A DNA stretch of 64,000 bases from Ganoderma boninense (GCA_002900995.3 CM035304.1:913498-977497), one strand, 5' to 3'. Positions 1-12,205 are shown, counted from the first letter of the stretch. Notes: generated by a model from the sequence alone, not told the origin. A program made the numbers and translations.

Positions 1-411
1 AAGAGGGGGATGTCTCTACAGGATGCACAGGCGAGTCGGGAGTGCTCCTCCCATGGCTCGACCGATGTTTGGCCAACTGGGGAGTGAAAGCTGGGACCCC
101 GAATGTAAGGCCAGACTTCTCTTCAAGTGCGTCGATATTTTGTGTGTATACCCGTAGGAGACGGCGGCGATCGTCGAGAACACGGAGGAAGTGGTGGAAT
201 GGTGTGGGTTCAGCTGCCTCTGAAAGTTGGGACAGTCACGCAATCATTTGGTAGAAAAGCGATGTTGTATTTTTGGACTGTATGTGGTGGGGAGATGATC
301 TATATCAGTGATGTACGAGGGGAAAACCGAGATGGTATTGAAGTTGACGGCTCAACTGGCCCGTGGCTCCTGCTCAAGCGACTGAGCAGTGGGTAGCACT
401 GAGCACTCTCA

Positions 412-930
412 CTACCATACTGGGCTGAGGACGTGTGCCCTGTAGGGGTCCCGACGACAATCCCCACTCAACTGGACAGGCTTAAAAACCCAGACATCAC
501 GACAACCACGACTCACGTTAAAAACGGAGGCATCGAACAGGTCCTTGCCTGAGGTGACGGTTGTGTGATTCTTCTTCTTTAAGGTCTGAAAGAGCCCTGT
601 CGACGACCTGAAATCGGGGATCCCTGCTTGAACGGAGACGCCTGCGCCTGTAACAGTGGCACGGATAAGGATTAGAGTATGAGAATGCGATATTTGGCGC
701 AAGGGGAAACTGTGTTGCTCACCGCATACAATGACGACGCGACGAGCGTCAAGGATAGTCGTAATGACTCGCTTCACATGAGTCGTTAAGTTGGGAGAGG
801 GTACCAGAAATGCCGGTGACGATGGAACAGACTTGGCCGTATCCAACGGTAGAAATGCTGTCATCGCACCTGTGAACGGCATCGAGAGAGCGTGGGGGAA
901 GCTGCCAACGAGACGTCGAGAAAATGACAC
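412..930 (-). pseudogene. Truncated sirtuin (Sir2/Hst3-Hst4-like), N-terminal part
   Basis: Seen: exon 930-723 joins exon 647-517 through a 75-bp intron (648-722, GTGAGC...ACAG). The joined product reads VVIVCGAGVSVQAG, then GIPDFRS, GLF and GKDLFDASVFN. These are the NAD-binding GAG(I/V)S and GIPDFRS motifs of sirtuins and the loop typical of the fungal Hst3/Hst4 branch, which removes acetyl groups from histone H3 in the nucleus. After residue 113 a good donor (GTGAGTC at 516) follows, but no frame downstream carries the catalytic HG motif or the zinc-binding cysteines. About two thirds of the domain is therefore missing. The frame to 412 ends in unrelated sequence. Either the gene was truncated by rearrangement, or a long intron or the window edge hides the rest; the first is more likely because about 400 bp to the edge show nothing similar. 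Identity is fairly sure; status as a pseudogene is inferred. Confidence 0.7.
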
Positions 931-1844
931 GTCGGACAGGAGGGCTCGAGCGAATGGACCAGTCGACCTTCCCTTGCGTTCAAACAGGGAATTCGGGGGG
1001 GGGGGGGGATATGCGGAGGGATTTCGCTGCTGAGATTCGGGGAGGGAATTAGACGACAGGACTCGCCGGTCTTGTCAGCAGCGCCTTTGAATGTCGTGCA
1101 TTTATTGCAGTCATTCACGCGCGACGTCCGTGTTTCATCGCGTCAACTCGCGAATCAAAGAGCCGCAGGAGGCGTCTTTATGGAGCCAGAACGCCGCCGA
1201 AAAGGCTCGAGGTCTCGAAGTGAATTGTGTATGTTGTGCACCAGCACCGCCGCGGAACAGAGGCCTCACTGGACCTGGTAGATTTTCCCTCTAAGGAGAC
1301 AGTCTATCGGGTATACGGCCGCCAAGACCGGGCAACGTGTCAGGTTGGACACTTACCACAAATAGTAACGGAGTCGAGAACTGCAGCGCGCTGATGTCTC
1401 CAGTCGAACAGTTACTGTAAACAGAAGTCGACTCAAAGTCATCCGGCAAACCCACCGTGCGATGCCATTGGATGCCAAAAGATAAGTGCATTTCCAGCAG
1501 ATGGCCGGCCCAATGCTTCAGCGTTCATTACACAATGCCGGCTTGCATCGGATCTCGCTCAGAGTCGATAAAAATGGGAAGGCGGTGACCTCGGTGTCAT
1601 GGTGAAGGCGTCAGAGTTGCCAGTAGTCCGTGCGGATCTCGCAGTTCGCTATGGTCCCTGCGACGATGTCGTAGTGTTGAGATCGACTGTAATTTGCCGT
1701 CAGCCGCAGTTCCTTCCCACAAACGGCGACTCACCGTCAGGAAGCCTTAAATGGGTAGATGACACAGGACGCGGCTGGCCTGCAGCGTGACTGGGTGACA
1801 TTTGAGAGGCTCGAAATGTTGTACCTGCCCTAAGGAGTATTCCC
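931..1844. other. No supported gene
   Basis: Short overlapping open frames on both strands, none with a recognisable motif or splice pattern. A run of 14 G lies at 995-1008. It is just upstream of the sirtuin fragment's start codon and could be part of its promoter region, but nothing specific can be read. Confidence 0.4.
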
Positions 1845-3202
1845 TCACCTGCCCCTTCTAGAACTCAGCATCAGCGAGGCCGCGACCATCGCATAGCCTT
1901 GCAGACATTTAACCCCAGGCGCGGGCTGGCATTCACGGCGGTACCCAAGACCCATCCATCCATGACCTCCCCTCAGATGCCAGAGCTTAAGCAAAAACAA
2001 CTGGATATCGTCGCCTCGGGCCCCGAAGACGATAAGGCTAATCCCGCCAAAGTAGAAGGTAAAAAGGCTGGCGTACACTGTCCCGGTGACCTCTCCACTA
2101 AGCATTGAATAAGCGAAGCGCAAGCGTTCAGATAATGCTGGCAATACGGACCTTGAAACAAGTCATAGCACAGAACAAGGTTAGCATTACCGATAATGGC
2201 CTTCGCTGTGGTGTCCTTAACTGACGCGCCGTCTTGCAGATGAGGTCCAGCTGCCACTTGAGAAAAGATCGAAAGGTTGGTTCTTCAGAAATTCCGACCA
2301 AACCCTACACACTCACTCGCCTTCGTGCGGTTTAGCGGATGCTGTCGCCGCGGACATAGTTCCACCTGGAGAGAACTATGTGAACGGCCTAACGTTCCTC
2401 TTCCAGCTGAATGACCGAAATGGAGGGTTGACCGGGGAACAGCTGTCGATGGTCCTGTGTCGATGCTGTTCCTGTGGGAAGATATTTACGAAGCATGTCT
2501 TCTACACGTACCATTCGCACTGCTGCCCAGTGGATACGGAAATGGCGCCGCTCTAGTAGTACAAACTGTAGATGAACTCATCAGGGTGCTTGTCGTAGAT
2601 TGAATGAACCTACCGTTTGGCGGAAGTGTGCACAGGAGGGAAGCCGCTGGTGTTACGATTGGTCTGCAAGGGCACACTGGCACGACGAGATGCCAGTCAC
2701 GGGCGTGAAGACGAACATGGACGTATGCACATAGAATATCGCAAGTATTATTGTTGCTTGACACGTTACGACGGTGAAGTAGAGAGGAATGCGGGCAGGT
2801 ATGCTGCGAAAATATGAGCAACACTAGAGATGCGTGTGAATATAAGATATGGGAGTCTGAAGAGGAGTGTTGAAACTCACCCATCGACCACTATCCTCCT
2901 CCCCCTCCGCGTACCCTGATAGGTCATCCAATCCAACCCGCGCTGAACCTCGTTGTCACCGGTCATCTTGTTGTGGACGGACACGGCCTTCGAATTAGGA
3001 AGGAGAACAGCCAGTTAATCGTACCAAGCCCCGCCCATGAGCATGTTCCCGCAGAGGTCGGAGGGTCTTGATATGAGACTAGGAGAACGACGAGTAGAAC
3101 AAATGCCTGGGTCCAGCACTCCTGCCAAGCAAGCGCCATGGACGTCCAACGGCACGAGTCTGCGCGCCTCATTAGGTAATCAATGTCCAACAGGCTGTCC
3201 AA
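1845..3202 (-). other. Possible remnant of a multi-exon membrane-protein gene
   Basis: Three separate minus-strand segments carry long hydrophobic stretches that look like membrane helices, in gene order. Near 3060-3130 there is TQAFVLLVVLLVSY; near 2690-2810 there is TVVTCQATIILAIFYVH, directly after an acceptor-like TTTTCGCAG; near 2000-2110 there is YASLFTFYFGGISLIVFGA. They sit in different frames, as expected for exons split by short introns, but a single clean splice path could not be traced. No family is recognised. It could be a decayed gene or chance. Confidence 0.22.
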
Positions 3203-5805
3203 CGCGTGGCGCAGGAGCCTCGATTTCTGCCCCAGTCTCCCTTCCCCTACACTCTCGATACATCATGCAGATTCTTATGCTCCACAGTAATGCGGCCGTC
3301 ACCCCGCAGCTTATCCGCAATAACTTGCACCCCTTCGCTATTACGGTCCAACGCCTTGTTGTCAGGTATCGCTCGCTCGCCCGGGTCAGTCTCTCTCTCA
3401 TGCTTACCTCTCTGGTCTTCCCTAGGTCTTCCCAAACCATCAGTCTCCTTTTTTTGCCACCACGAATCGGTTATATATAGCTCCGATGCCCCATCTCTGC
3501 CCGAAGTTCCAAGGTATGCCACAGAGGCCGTGGATCAAGGCACGAAACCCGGCTTGCACCGCAACCCTACACGAGTCCAGCCAGATCTACCCGGCCTGCC
3601 TGTCGACAACTCCAACTTCCTGCTTCCTTAGCCCCCACCCATCTTTCCACGCTCTTCGCCAACCTCAACACCCTTCACCCGTCTCGCTCACCAGCTGCCG
3701 GACGGCCTCTCCGGAGACAGATGCGGAGGTACGGAGAAGCTGGCACCACAAACTGTTCGAGGTATGTCTGAAAGCTATGTCCTTGACAATCGACAGATTC
3801 TTCGACCGTCTCCGACCGAGTAGCTGAATCCACCACCCAGACAGACTTAGACGTTCAGCATCGGGAATAGCCTCCTGCCCACTGAGGTGGATGGCCACTC
3901 TAGCTGAGTCCTCCCTCCCATTCGTCCTTATCCTTCCTCTTCTACATGTCTTGCACGCAGAATACTCCTCGCATACCTCCAATCGCATACCTCATTCTAT
4001 CATCCAAGTTCATGCAAGACTGCCTCGTTCTTTGGCCGAAAAGAGCCAGTGGTTAGAGCGCACTCTCGACGATGCATTTAAGTATCGCATTCAGGTGTGG
4101 CTAACTCTTCCTCCGTCACCGTACTTAATGTTTAGGTTGTGTTGTGGTGTGATGTTGACCTGGAGCCGGAGTGATGGCAACTTCGTCATCGACTCCTGCT
4201 TGTCCGCCAACTGCTGCTGCGTGGGTAACCCCAGCGGCTGCCGTTGTTACTGCCACCCGTTCCTAATTCGGTTGCTCAAGTTTCGGACATATGGTCCGTC
4301 GCACAGCGCAACTCCACAGGTTACAGTTAGGGAGCGCTGTGCCGTTGTTTCGGATCCTTTCTTCATAGCAGCGTTCGACAGATGTTGCTACAGGGCCAGA
4401 CAGGCCCCTGACTTGGATGCTGCCTCTACGATAGGCGTAGAGCCCGAGGTGAGGCGTCGCCATCACTATCTATGTCCTGTCGCTCATGCTCACCTCCATT
4501 ACAATTCAGTTCTTTTTCGCCGGACTGCTCCGAAGACACGTCCATCTATACGATCGCGACTCTGAGTCCTCCTGGGCTCCGCCAGGTCTACTTTCGGCAG
4601 CAATTGCTACCCACAAATGCGTTCGTCGCCTTATATCCTCCCCCTGCTTGTGAAGCATCGTTATCTCTTTCACTCGAATGTTACGCTCATTTACTACCGT
4701 AAGTATATTGACACACACCCCGACGCCTGCGTTGCGGACATGATTAGATTGAATCGCTCGCCTTTACGGCCGCTGTTTGCGTATGGGTTCCTCGAGGCCA
4801 GCCTCAGCAAAAGAATTGGGGGACATTGAGTTACATCTATGTACTAAGGTTCCAATGAAGGTCGTGGTTGGGGACCGCGTAACGGACGGGTCGGGTGGTC
4901 GTCTAGGGGATCGGCTAGCAGCACATGTTAGTCTTTGTCGTGCGCATCCAGGGATGGTTATAAAGACATCCGTTTCTCGAAACCTACACTCAATCGTGTG
5001 CGGGGCCGTTGCTCTATTGATGTCTGTGGGCAGCTACGTTCTACTGACAAATCCCGGCAACTGATATCCGGAGTTCCGGGGTGCACCGCCTCGGGAAGTG
5101 GCGGGGCTCGAACACGTCGGTAATTCCCATGAGGTGGCAAGTCGAGATCGCCGTCGCTGATATGGACAACCAAGTCCCTTCCTCCGGGACATATCACGGT
5201 CCCTTTCGTGGGCGGTTCGCGGTCTGCTGGCGGGGCGATTCACGATCCTTTGGTAGAAGTGTGACAGTGACGAGATCCAGGTCGCGCGGGGTAGCGGGCG
5301 GGCATGTGCGCGAGGCTGATGTGCGCGCCTGAGGCAGCCGGTTCCCGGTCAGGCCTGTCAGGTCCTGTCTCGGGTAGCCAGGTCCCCTGCAGGTGTCATA
5401 GACTCCTACGTTTTGGCGGACCACTTCTGGGGCTCTATACCAAAATATTCGACATTGCTTGACCATTGCATACCCTTCCTAATCAGAAGATTTCCACTCT
5501 GGAGGCACCAATTCACAACCTGCACGCCGCTCGCAAGCCTTCACCTGCCCTCATTTTCAGGGAGAGGAAACCACCGCGAGGCCTTTCCTCCTCGCGCCTG
5601 TGGCTCCCTTCCCAGTCGCCCTCGCGGCCTTCGCGCGCGTGTCACTTGGTCACGGGGCCTGATGGTTTACATAAACCTCGTGAATCTCCTCGGTTCGAAG
5701 GCAACTTCTCCGCAACTTCAACTTCTCTTGTTATGAACGCCGTCTTTGGCCTCTTTCGCACAATCGCACATGCCTATATACAGCCTCTACAATCTGTCGT
5801 GAGAT
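3203..5805. other. Weak coding signal, no assignable gene
   Basis: The longest open frame is 3891-4565 (+, 224 codons). Its first part contains a helical, charged stretch (SLAEKSQWLERTLDDAFKY) followed by a possible donor, GTGTGG, at 4095. Another frame near 4170-4270 is rich in Ala, Thr and Pro. The frames do not join into a convincing product and nothing is recognised. From 4700 to 5800 only short frames occur. Confidence 0.25.
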
Positions 5806-6157
5806 TTGTTTCTAAAACGGTCTCTACCACGTCTTACTCGATTATGGACACTGACTGCTTCGATTGGCAGTCGGCTAGCTCAAGCTTATTTTGCGCTCGA
5901 GGCGCGGTTCCTGGACCACCGGGCGGGATTGTTCCCCTCCTCTGGTTTGGGCGGAAAGGTGAGTCTTTTCCAATCGTGTAATTGTTTTGCATATGGAGGC
6001 TTTGGCTGGCCAGTTCTTCGGGGGATACCGTGATGCTGAAGATAATCGCACGACGACTACCTGGACCCCGCGCTGCCGTGCCGAGAGCGCTGCCTCGGTG
6101 CCATGCGGTATTCCTGGTGCGCTGGCTGGATATCGCGAGATGGCACAACGCGTATAG
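5806..6157 (+). CDS. Possible small two-exon gene, unrecognised
   Basis: Seen: an ATG at 5806 opens 51 codons ending at a GTGAGT donor (5959). A candidate acceptor at 5998 returns to an in-phase frame of 52 codons with a stop at 6155-6157. The product would have 103 residues, including LAQAYFALEARFLDHRAG and FFGGYRDAEDNRTTTTW. The implied intron is only 40 bp, shorter than the usual 50-70 bp here, which argues for caution. No family is recognised. It could be an exon pair of a longer gene starting upstream, for example at the ATG near 5734. Confidence 0.22.
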
Positions 6158-6764
6158 GCTGGTCCGCCCTGGGAAATCGAAATGTCATTTTCTTGAAAAT
6201 TTCCTTATTTGACTCATCAGGCTTGGCCCACCGTGTGGCCGGAAACGGTGCATTGGATGTGGCACAGCCATGTACTAAACGCCGTCTTTTCACACATGCC
6301 CGCTCTTCCGGTGCTGCCCACAATTAGATATGTGCCGTGAGAGTTTTCGCGGGCATGTGCTTACGAGAACTTATAGTTCAAACCACGCGTAATGTAAGTC
6401 AGGGAGGATGGACTCTGCGAAAGACCTTCCCGTTCGATCGGAGCGCGTCAGAGACTCTTTTACCATTTCTGGCTATTTTCTTTGGTGGATTGTCACGGAG
6501 TCACAGGAAGCATGCTGATACCGCGCCATTCTCCTCGGCAGGTTGTTTGACAGCAGGCCCTGAGTACCTTCCATTCGAGGGCCATTATAGACTGCGGAAC
6601 GGCACACCCATCTCACGAGGTTGGTGGGACGGCGGGTTCCTTGGCTCCTGGTTGTCCTAGGCTGCCATAAGATACCTACCTGAGTTCACATTTCAAATAG
6701 TATGCTCGGTGGTCACTCGTGACAGAACAGAACGAGAACGGAAACGACAGTTCTGCTCGGTTGC

Positions 6765-8727
6765 ATGCCATCGACTTCTATCTTTGCCAGAATAGGTCAA
6801 ACCGTGGACAGATCTGGTGCAGGAAGGCGACTTACATTGCCGGCGACGCAAAGTTTCCATTATCCCGCCGAGAAATTGGAACCTCTGGTCAGCCTCAGCA
6901 ACCCCAAACCATGCTCGAGGTCGAGATCTTTTACGTCTACCGCATCGCCGCAAACGACATGCCCCCCTTCTCCCAAAGATAGCGGGATAAAAGTGCCGTT
7001 ACTAGGCAGCGTTTCTCAGTCGTCGACGCCCCCGATGTATCCATCTCAACCCGGGGCAGGCGGCGCATCCCTCCAAGGCGAACACCGTCCGAGCGTGCCC
7101 CGTAAGTCTCCATCCCCTCCCGTATCCTCTGCGAAGAGTCGTGCTGAGGACGTACCGATACACCAGACCACCCTGCGATGCCGCCGGTCAGCGGCATGGA
7201 GTCCCCAGAAGATGCCAGGTCCCGCATCTTAAGAGTGATGTCTCAGCTGGCCTTCGACCACACAACACCTGGTGTTCCTCTCCCAGATATACTCGATATC
7301 GATCGTTTCGTCGGACGCATATGCCTTCACTTCGTCGATGCGTCCTTCGACGACAAACGGAACTTTCTTGCCGTGCTCGATACGGACGATCACCTAGCGA
7401 TCGCCGCCGACGTCTTCCAGGTTCCCCTTTGCTTGACCGGGCCGATGCGGTCGGAATTGTTGGTGAGAACGAGGCGCAACGTCGGGCAGTGAGCTGTCTT
7501 TCCATTCCACTTCTCCTCCATGCCGCATCAATAATCTTTTTGGTATCTGTGCAGGACACTGAACGTTTTTGGAGAGTGGTCCCAGTTGTGGGATGCACCA
7601 ATCATGAGCTATGCGTCCCCCAAAGACGGGGCGAGATCATTGAGTGAGGCTGCCGGTAAGTCGTCGCGTACGTCTACGTCGCCTCCGATGACCACTGACA
7701 TCGCGACCAAGCTCAACATTTCTCACATGAATGGCAGAGGATCCTCGTCTCTGTCTTTGGGCTGATCCCAGAGTTGTGGGGGATACGCATGTTCCCGAGC
7801 CACTCGAACCCAACCCCTCCCAGCTCGTTAGCCACTGAAAAAGGCAAGAAGGTCAAAAGGTCCAACCAGGGCTCGTCTGGTGGGAAGAGGGTAGAGGGCA
7901 TCACCATGTTCAAATTCAAAAACTCCACTCCTGAGTCGATGTCGAGCCCTAAGCCACCCCCAAAGCCGCGAGGGTCCTCTAAGCGTTCATCCCTCCGTGT
8001 CAGCGTGACCGCTGAAGAAGCTCAAGCGTCGAGACCTCAGCCTGAACCAGCCGTGGGTCGTGACGCTCTACCCGCCGTGGGTCGTGACGCTCTACCCGCC
8101 ATGGGTCGTGATGCTCTACCCGTAAGCGATCCGCCCCTGGTGCCCCCTCAGTCGGTCAACTATGCAGCCCCCGCCCCCTCTATCCTCACGGATGTACCCG
8201 ACATATCGTTTCTCATGCCCCACGCCGATACGCGCCCTTCTGCTTCGACCAGTGGTCCTCCACAGTCAGGCGTCGGCAGTGCCTTCAACTTGTCGGCGCT
8301 TTCCCAGGACATAGAGATTATCGCCCAGCTCCCTCTCAGCCAACTGAATGCCTTTGCGGAGGCGACTGCTCGGCTTGAATCGCCTACGATTGGTCCTGGG
8401 CAAGATCCGGCTTCAACATCGCAGTTGTTCAACGAGGCTGCGGGCGACGACACTCAGGGGGGGCAGCTCATTCGGCGCTGGAATCACCTCTACCAGGCGT
8501 TCAGGCATTTGAAAGAGGACCAGGTCAGCCGCTATTGGACAGCTGCTCGTTATATGCGCCAATGGCATGCGGTGTTTTTGGATCTCAAGATGCAGATCGA
8601 GAGGCGAGGGGGTTCAATTGACCCAGAGGTCGAAGTCCAAGCGGACAGGATGTATAGATATGGGAACTCAATCGCGGTCCTGGTCTTGATCCGGAGGCAC
8701 CAGCTCCTGCCTGCTAGTCAACGCTAA
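6765..8727 (+). CDS. Gene A: unrecognised four-exon gene, relative of gene C
   Basis: Exons 6765-7101, 7167-7488, 7555-7655 and 7712-8727 (introns 65, 66 and 56 bp, all GT-AG) give 591 codons without an internal stop. The N-terminal ~110 residues are rich in Ser and Pro. A compact middle follows (IDRFVGRICLHFVDASFDDKRN, then DVFQVPLCLTG), then a tryptophan-rich stretch (WSQLW), SLSEAA and LIPELWG. After a basic Ser/Pro linker comes AVGRDALP three times (residues ~367-390). The last ~90 residues are helical and basic. Intron 2 splits a codon after its second base and intron 3 after its first, exactly as in gene C at 28162-29635, whose product also has a SYEAAAE-like then LPETWG block at the same places. 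I infer one family. No catalytic motif, signal peptide or membrane segment is seen and the function is unknown. The start at 6765 is the first in-frame ATG I accept; exons could exist upstream. Confidence 0.6.
8050..8121 (+). repeat. Three tandem 24-bp units inside gene A
   Basis: GCCGTGGGTCGTGACGCTCT plus ACCC is repeated at 8050-8073, 8074-8097 and 8098-8121. The first two are identical; the third has two substitutions (GTG to ATG, GAC to GAT). The unit length is a multiple of three, so it encodes AVGRDALP repeats and keeps the frame. This looks like a recent coding minisatellite. Confidence 0.9.
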
Positions 8728-8934
8728 GAAGGTATCATTCGGTAAGTGACTCTCCACCGCCTTTTTGACCGTGACTTACGAACTCCGGCGGATATTCGTA
8801 GTCTTCGTCGAGGCTTTCAAGCGATCTGTGTCCCTGTCACCGTTTTTACTCGCTTGTAGGACTACGTACTACATAGGGTAACGTATGGTTTCGATGCCAC
8901 TTCTCTCCCATTCGGTCATCTCGTTACGCTGTCT

Positions 8935-8939
8935 GCGTC
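8935..8939. repeat. Target-site duplication, left copy
   Basis: GCGTC directly before the left LTR is repeated as GCGTC at 15476-15480, directly after the right LTR. A 5-bp duplication is the usual product of Ty3/gypsy integrase and shows that the element was inserted as a unit, 208 bp beyond the stop codon of gene A. Confidence 0.9.
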
Positions 8940-9399
8940 TGTTACGACTGGCTGTCGAGTAAGATCAGGGAGGAGGCTTACGAGACGAGCAGGGGCGTCG
9001 ACGAGCACTTGTGCAGCGAGAGCGGAGCAGGGCTCGACAGTCAGGCTGGAGACAAGATGTATTGAGCGAGTAACTAACGAGCGAGAATACAGCGAGGCTT
9101 ACCTGGAGACAAGAGGTCGAAACTGAGGTCTCCAGGTAGCGAAGTACAGGTCTTATATACATGTAGTGGACAATGGGAACCGGGGACAATAGGTAACTAT
9201 GGACACGGGAACCAGTGGAAGAACAATGGTATGTAGTACAATGACGACGGGAACAATGGGTAACAGGAGTTATTGTACTGCGAGAACAAGGGACAGGTTT
9301 GCTAAACAACGGAGGACAATAAGGACGACGCGGGAGGCAAACAGTCCAAAAAGGGAAAGAGAGACGCCGGGGTAGGCGCTGAGCGTGCCGTTCATGACA
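8940..9399 (-). repeat. 3' LTR (left copy)
   Basis: A 460-bp terminal repeat, 99.6% identical to 15016-15475. On the element's sense strand it starts TGTCATG and ends CGTAACA. It contains the same TATATAA box and internal inverted repeat as the 5' LTR, so it could drive transcription toward gene A, antisense to it. Confidence 0.95.
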
Positions 9400-9414
9400 A
9401 TACCCCCCTCCTAA
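9400..9414 (-). other. Polypurine tract of the retrotransposon
   Basis: On the sense strand AGGAGGGGGGTAT lies immediately before the 3' LTR and about 12 nt after the pol stop codon. A purine run at this place primes plus-strand DNA synthesis in LTR elements. Confidence 0.85.
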
Positions 9415-9425
9415 GGATCGTGTCC

Positions 9426-11522
9426 TCACGATCGAGTCTTCTTGTTGAGAGGGCCAGGAGCGTCGGGATGTGTCGAATGAAACTTTTGCAGCACTTTTGG
9501 CGCATTTGCTAGATCCGACACGTCTTCCCAGCTATCGTGTTCAGGGCCCCAGCCCTTCCAGTGAACAAGATACTGCAGTTTCTTCCACCGCCCATACCGA
9601 CGCGACTCTAACACTTCCTCTACTTCGTACTCTTCCTCTCCTTCCACTTCAAGAGCTGCGGGTTCAGGGGGATGCCGACCAGGAAGTTGGCTTTCTTTGT
9701 GCGGGTGTAAGAGTGTCACATGGAACACCGGGTGGAGCCCCATGTCTTTGGGGAGCTTGAGCTCATAAGCCAAGTTGCCCACCTTGCGCTTGACAGGGTA
9801 CGGGCCAGCGTACCGGTCCACCAGCTTCCGAGAGACTCCTGGGACACGGAAATTCCTCGTGTCGAGCCACACCTTCTGACCCTCCTTGAACTCTGGAGCA
9901 GCGGAGACATAGCGATCGTAGTACTCCTTCATCCGTTCTGCTGCCAGGGTTAAGGCTGAGGTCGCATCCTCCCTTGCCTGCCGCAACTCCTCTCTTCGTT
10001 CATCCGCCGTAGGCACCGTGGTGGATAGCATCGGAACGTGGAACTGAGGTTCATAGCCGTACATGAGGTAAAACGGCGAGTACCCTGTGGATGAATGTAC
10101 GCGCGAGTTAAAGCAGTACTCTGCTGTTGGTAGCCACTTGACCCAATCGTCGCGGCGCCTTGAGCAGTACATCCGTAGGTACGCCTCTATCTCCTGGTTC
10201 CATCGCTCTGACTGTCCATCCGTCTGCGGGTGGTAGGCTGTGGACAACGCGCTTTCTATGTCGAGGCCTTTAAGGATTGCACGGAAGAGCTTGCTAGAGA
10301 ACTGGGGCCCCCGATCAGAGATGATCTTTCGCGGGAGTCCATGTAGACGGAACCATTCTCTAATGAAGTTGTCTGCAGTCCCTTCCGTGTCGATCTCCTC
10401 AGTGCATGGAATAAGGTGAATCATCTTTCCATGCCGATCAGCAATAAGCTGGAGCGCGTTGTATCCGTCCACCTCCGGCAGTCCAGTGATGAAGTCACAG
10501 GTAACTACTTGGCCTGGGCCGTCCGGGATCTCGTTGGGTTGAAGGGGACCATGTGGCTTCGCATGTGAAGTCTTGCCACGGCGACAAGTGTCGCAGGTCT
10601 CAACGTAATCCTTAATGAACTTTGCCATGCCCGGCCACCAGTAGTTCCGTGTAACCAACTCCACCGTCTTTGCCTGGCCAGGGTGTCCAGCAGGCGGGAG
10701 GTCGTGGTGAATGCGCACTATCTCTGCTCGGAGCGCGTCGTCTTTGGGGACATAAACTCGGCCGCGGTAGAGCAGCAGGCCTTGTTCTGTGTTCCAGTCC
10801 ACCAAGTCGTTCTGTAGACGTGCTGGCCCTAGCTGATCGAGCTTGCTGAGTGCCTCTGCGACCTCCTGCTCACGCTCTCCACATTCTCGAATGCGGCGGA
10901 GCAGTGCCTTTTCTGGTACCACTGACATGTGCCCTCTCTTGGTTGCCAGTACTCGGAAGCGATCGGGTTGCAACATGACTCGGTTCAGGTTGTCATCGGC
11001 ATCGTCCTTCTGGTGATCAGGCCTGCGCGACAGCGCGTCTGCCCTACCATTGGAGGTGCCTGGCTTGTGTGCAATGACAAAGTCGAACCGTGACAGATAG
11101 AGAGCCCATCGTGCCTGCCTGCGTGTGAGGTTTTGCGCGGCTTTCCAGTACTCGAGGTTCTTGTGGTCCGACTGGATCTCGAACACATTGGGAAGACCCT
11201 CGAGGTAGTGGCGCCAGGCCTGCAGGGCACGGATGATGGCGAGCATCTCCTTGTCATAGATCTCATAGTTGCGTTCCGCATCGCTCATTGACTCAGAGTG
11301 GAAAGCCACAGGGTGCCATTTGCCATCCTCCCCCTCCTGAGACAGAACCGCACCAGTAGCATACCCGGATGCATCGACTTCAATGCGGGTTTTGCGGTCT
11401 GGGTCATACATGCTCAGGACAGGGCTTTCAGTGAAACGACGTTTGAGCTCGTCGAATGCTGATTGCTCTTCGGCACCCCATTGCCAGGGAGCGCTACCCG
11501 TGAGACGGTCGAGGGTTTGCAT
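9426..11522 (-). CDS. Retrotransposon pol, RNase H - integrase - chromodomain segment
   Basis: An open stretch of 698 codons. Residues 1-165: end of the RT/connection region and RNase H ([36 protein letters not shown]). Around 272-315: integrase zinc finger (HH...GHPG...CDTCRRGK). Around 340-440: catalytic core with Asp in CDFITGLP, Asp in SDRGPQF and Glu in QSERWNQ, so the DDE triad is intact. Around 630-690: chromodomain ([27 protein letters not shown]), which in chromoviruses directs integration to modified histones. The upstream RT segment is in another frame; a single-base break near 11522 separates them. The ATG at 11522 is therefore probably not a real start, only the first Met after the break. 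The stop lies 12 nt before the polypurine tract. Confidence 0.9.
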   Translation of the reverse strand: MQTLDRLTGSAPWQWGAEEQSAFDELKRRFTESPVLSMYDPDRKTRIEVDASGYATGAVLSQEGEDGKWHPVAFHSESMSDAERNYEIYDKEMLAIIRALQAWRHYLEGLPNVFEIQSDHKNLEYWKAAQNLTRRQARWALYLSRFDFVIAHKPGTSNGRADALSRRPDHQKDDADDNLNRVMLQPDRFRVLATKRGHMSVVPEKALLRRIRECGEREQEVAEALSKLDQLGPARLQNDLVDWNTEQGLLLYRGRVYVPKDDALRAEIVRIHHDLPPAGHPGQAKTVELVTRNYWWPGMAKFIKDYVETCDTCRRGKTSHAKPHGPLQPNEIPDGPGQVVTCDFITGLPEVDGYNALQLIADRHGKMIHLIPCTEEIDTEGTADNFIREWFRLHGLPRKIISDRGPQFSSKLFRAILKGLDIESALSTAYHPQTDGQSERWNQEIEAYLRMYCSRRRDDWVKWLPTAEYCFNSRVHSSTGYSPFYLMYGYEPQFHVPMLSTTVPTADERREELRQAREDATSALTLAAERMKEYYDRYVSAAPEFKEGQKVWLDTRNFRVPGVSRKLVDRYAGPYPVKRKVGNLAYELKLPKDMGLHPVFHVTLLHPHKESQLPGRHPPEPAALEVEGEEEYEVEEVLESRRYGRWKKLQYLVHWKGWGPEHDSWEDVSDLANAPKVLQKFHSTHPDAPGPLNKKTRS

Positions 11523-12205
11523 ACTGCGCTGAAGTCCTTAATGAACCGCCTGTAGAAATTCGCGAAACCGCGGAACTTCCGTACATCTGAGGCGTTCTGA
11601 GGGACAGGCCATTCTGCGATACCCCTGACCTTCACTGGGTCCATCTCCACACAGTTCTCCGAGACGAGCACACCTAGGTACTCAACCTTAGGCTGTTCGA
11701 ATTCGCACTTCTCTGGCTTGCAGAACAGGTCGTGCTCCGCCAGACGCTTCAGGACCTCACGCACCAGTGTGCGGTGTTCCTCGATGTCGTTGGTGAATAT
11801 GAGGATGTCGTCGAGGTAGATAGTGATTTTGCCGAGTATGATGAGGTCCTTGAAGATGTCGTTCATGAGCGCAGAGAATGTACTAGGCGAGTTAGCCAGT
11901 CCGAAGTACATCACGTTCGGTTCGAACAGTCCACGATTGGTAACGAAGGCAGCCTTCCATTCATCACCGGTCTTAATCCGCACATTGTTGTACCCCCAAC
12001 GGATGTCAAGCTTTGTAAAGTACTTGGCCCTCTTGAGTCGATCCATCAAGTCCGACACCAACGGTAGTGGGTATCGGTTCTTAATGGTGATGTCGTTCAA
12101 TCGCCGGTAGTCCTGTACAGGACGTAGGCTGCCATCCTTCTTTTTAACGAAGAAGAATGGTGACGACATCGGTGACTTCGACTCTTGAATATATCCTTTG
12201 GCCAA
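11414..12205 (-). CDS. Retrotransposon pol, reverse transcriptase segment
   Basis: The frame carries the RT fingers and palm: [49 protein letters not shown], and the catalytic YLDD box in IYLDDILIF, then the thumb motif [13 protein letters not shown] and FYRRFI. All RT motifs are present and in order. The frame is cut off at both ends. Upstream, the protease frame runs into it out of phase at a run of four G (plus strand 12253-12256), where one base seems to be missing. Downstream it leaves the RNase H frame near 11522. The frames overlap at both ends, as expected for single-base indels rather than true separate genes. Confidence 0.88.
   Translation of the reverse strand: MAKGYIQESKSPMSSPFFFVKKKDGSLRPVQDYRRLNDITIKNRYPLPLVSDLMDRLKRAKYFTKLDIRWGYNNVRIKTGDEWKAAFVTNRGLFEPNVMYFGLANSPSTFSALMNDIFKDLIILGKITIYLDDILIFTNDIEEHRTLVREVLKRLAEHDLFCKPEKCEFEQPKVEYLGVLVSENCVEMDPVKVRGIAEWPVPQNASDVRKFRGFANFYRRFIKDFSAVCKPSTVSRVALPGNGVPKSNQHSTSSNVVSLKALS

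Noticed and set aside
995..1008. 14-G run as a G-quadruplex or regulatory element
   Set aside because: A single homopolymer without spaced G tracts; likely slippage-prone and possibly miscounted.
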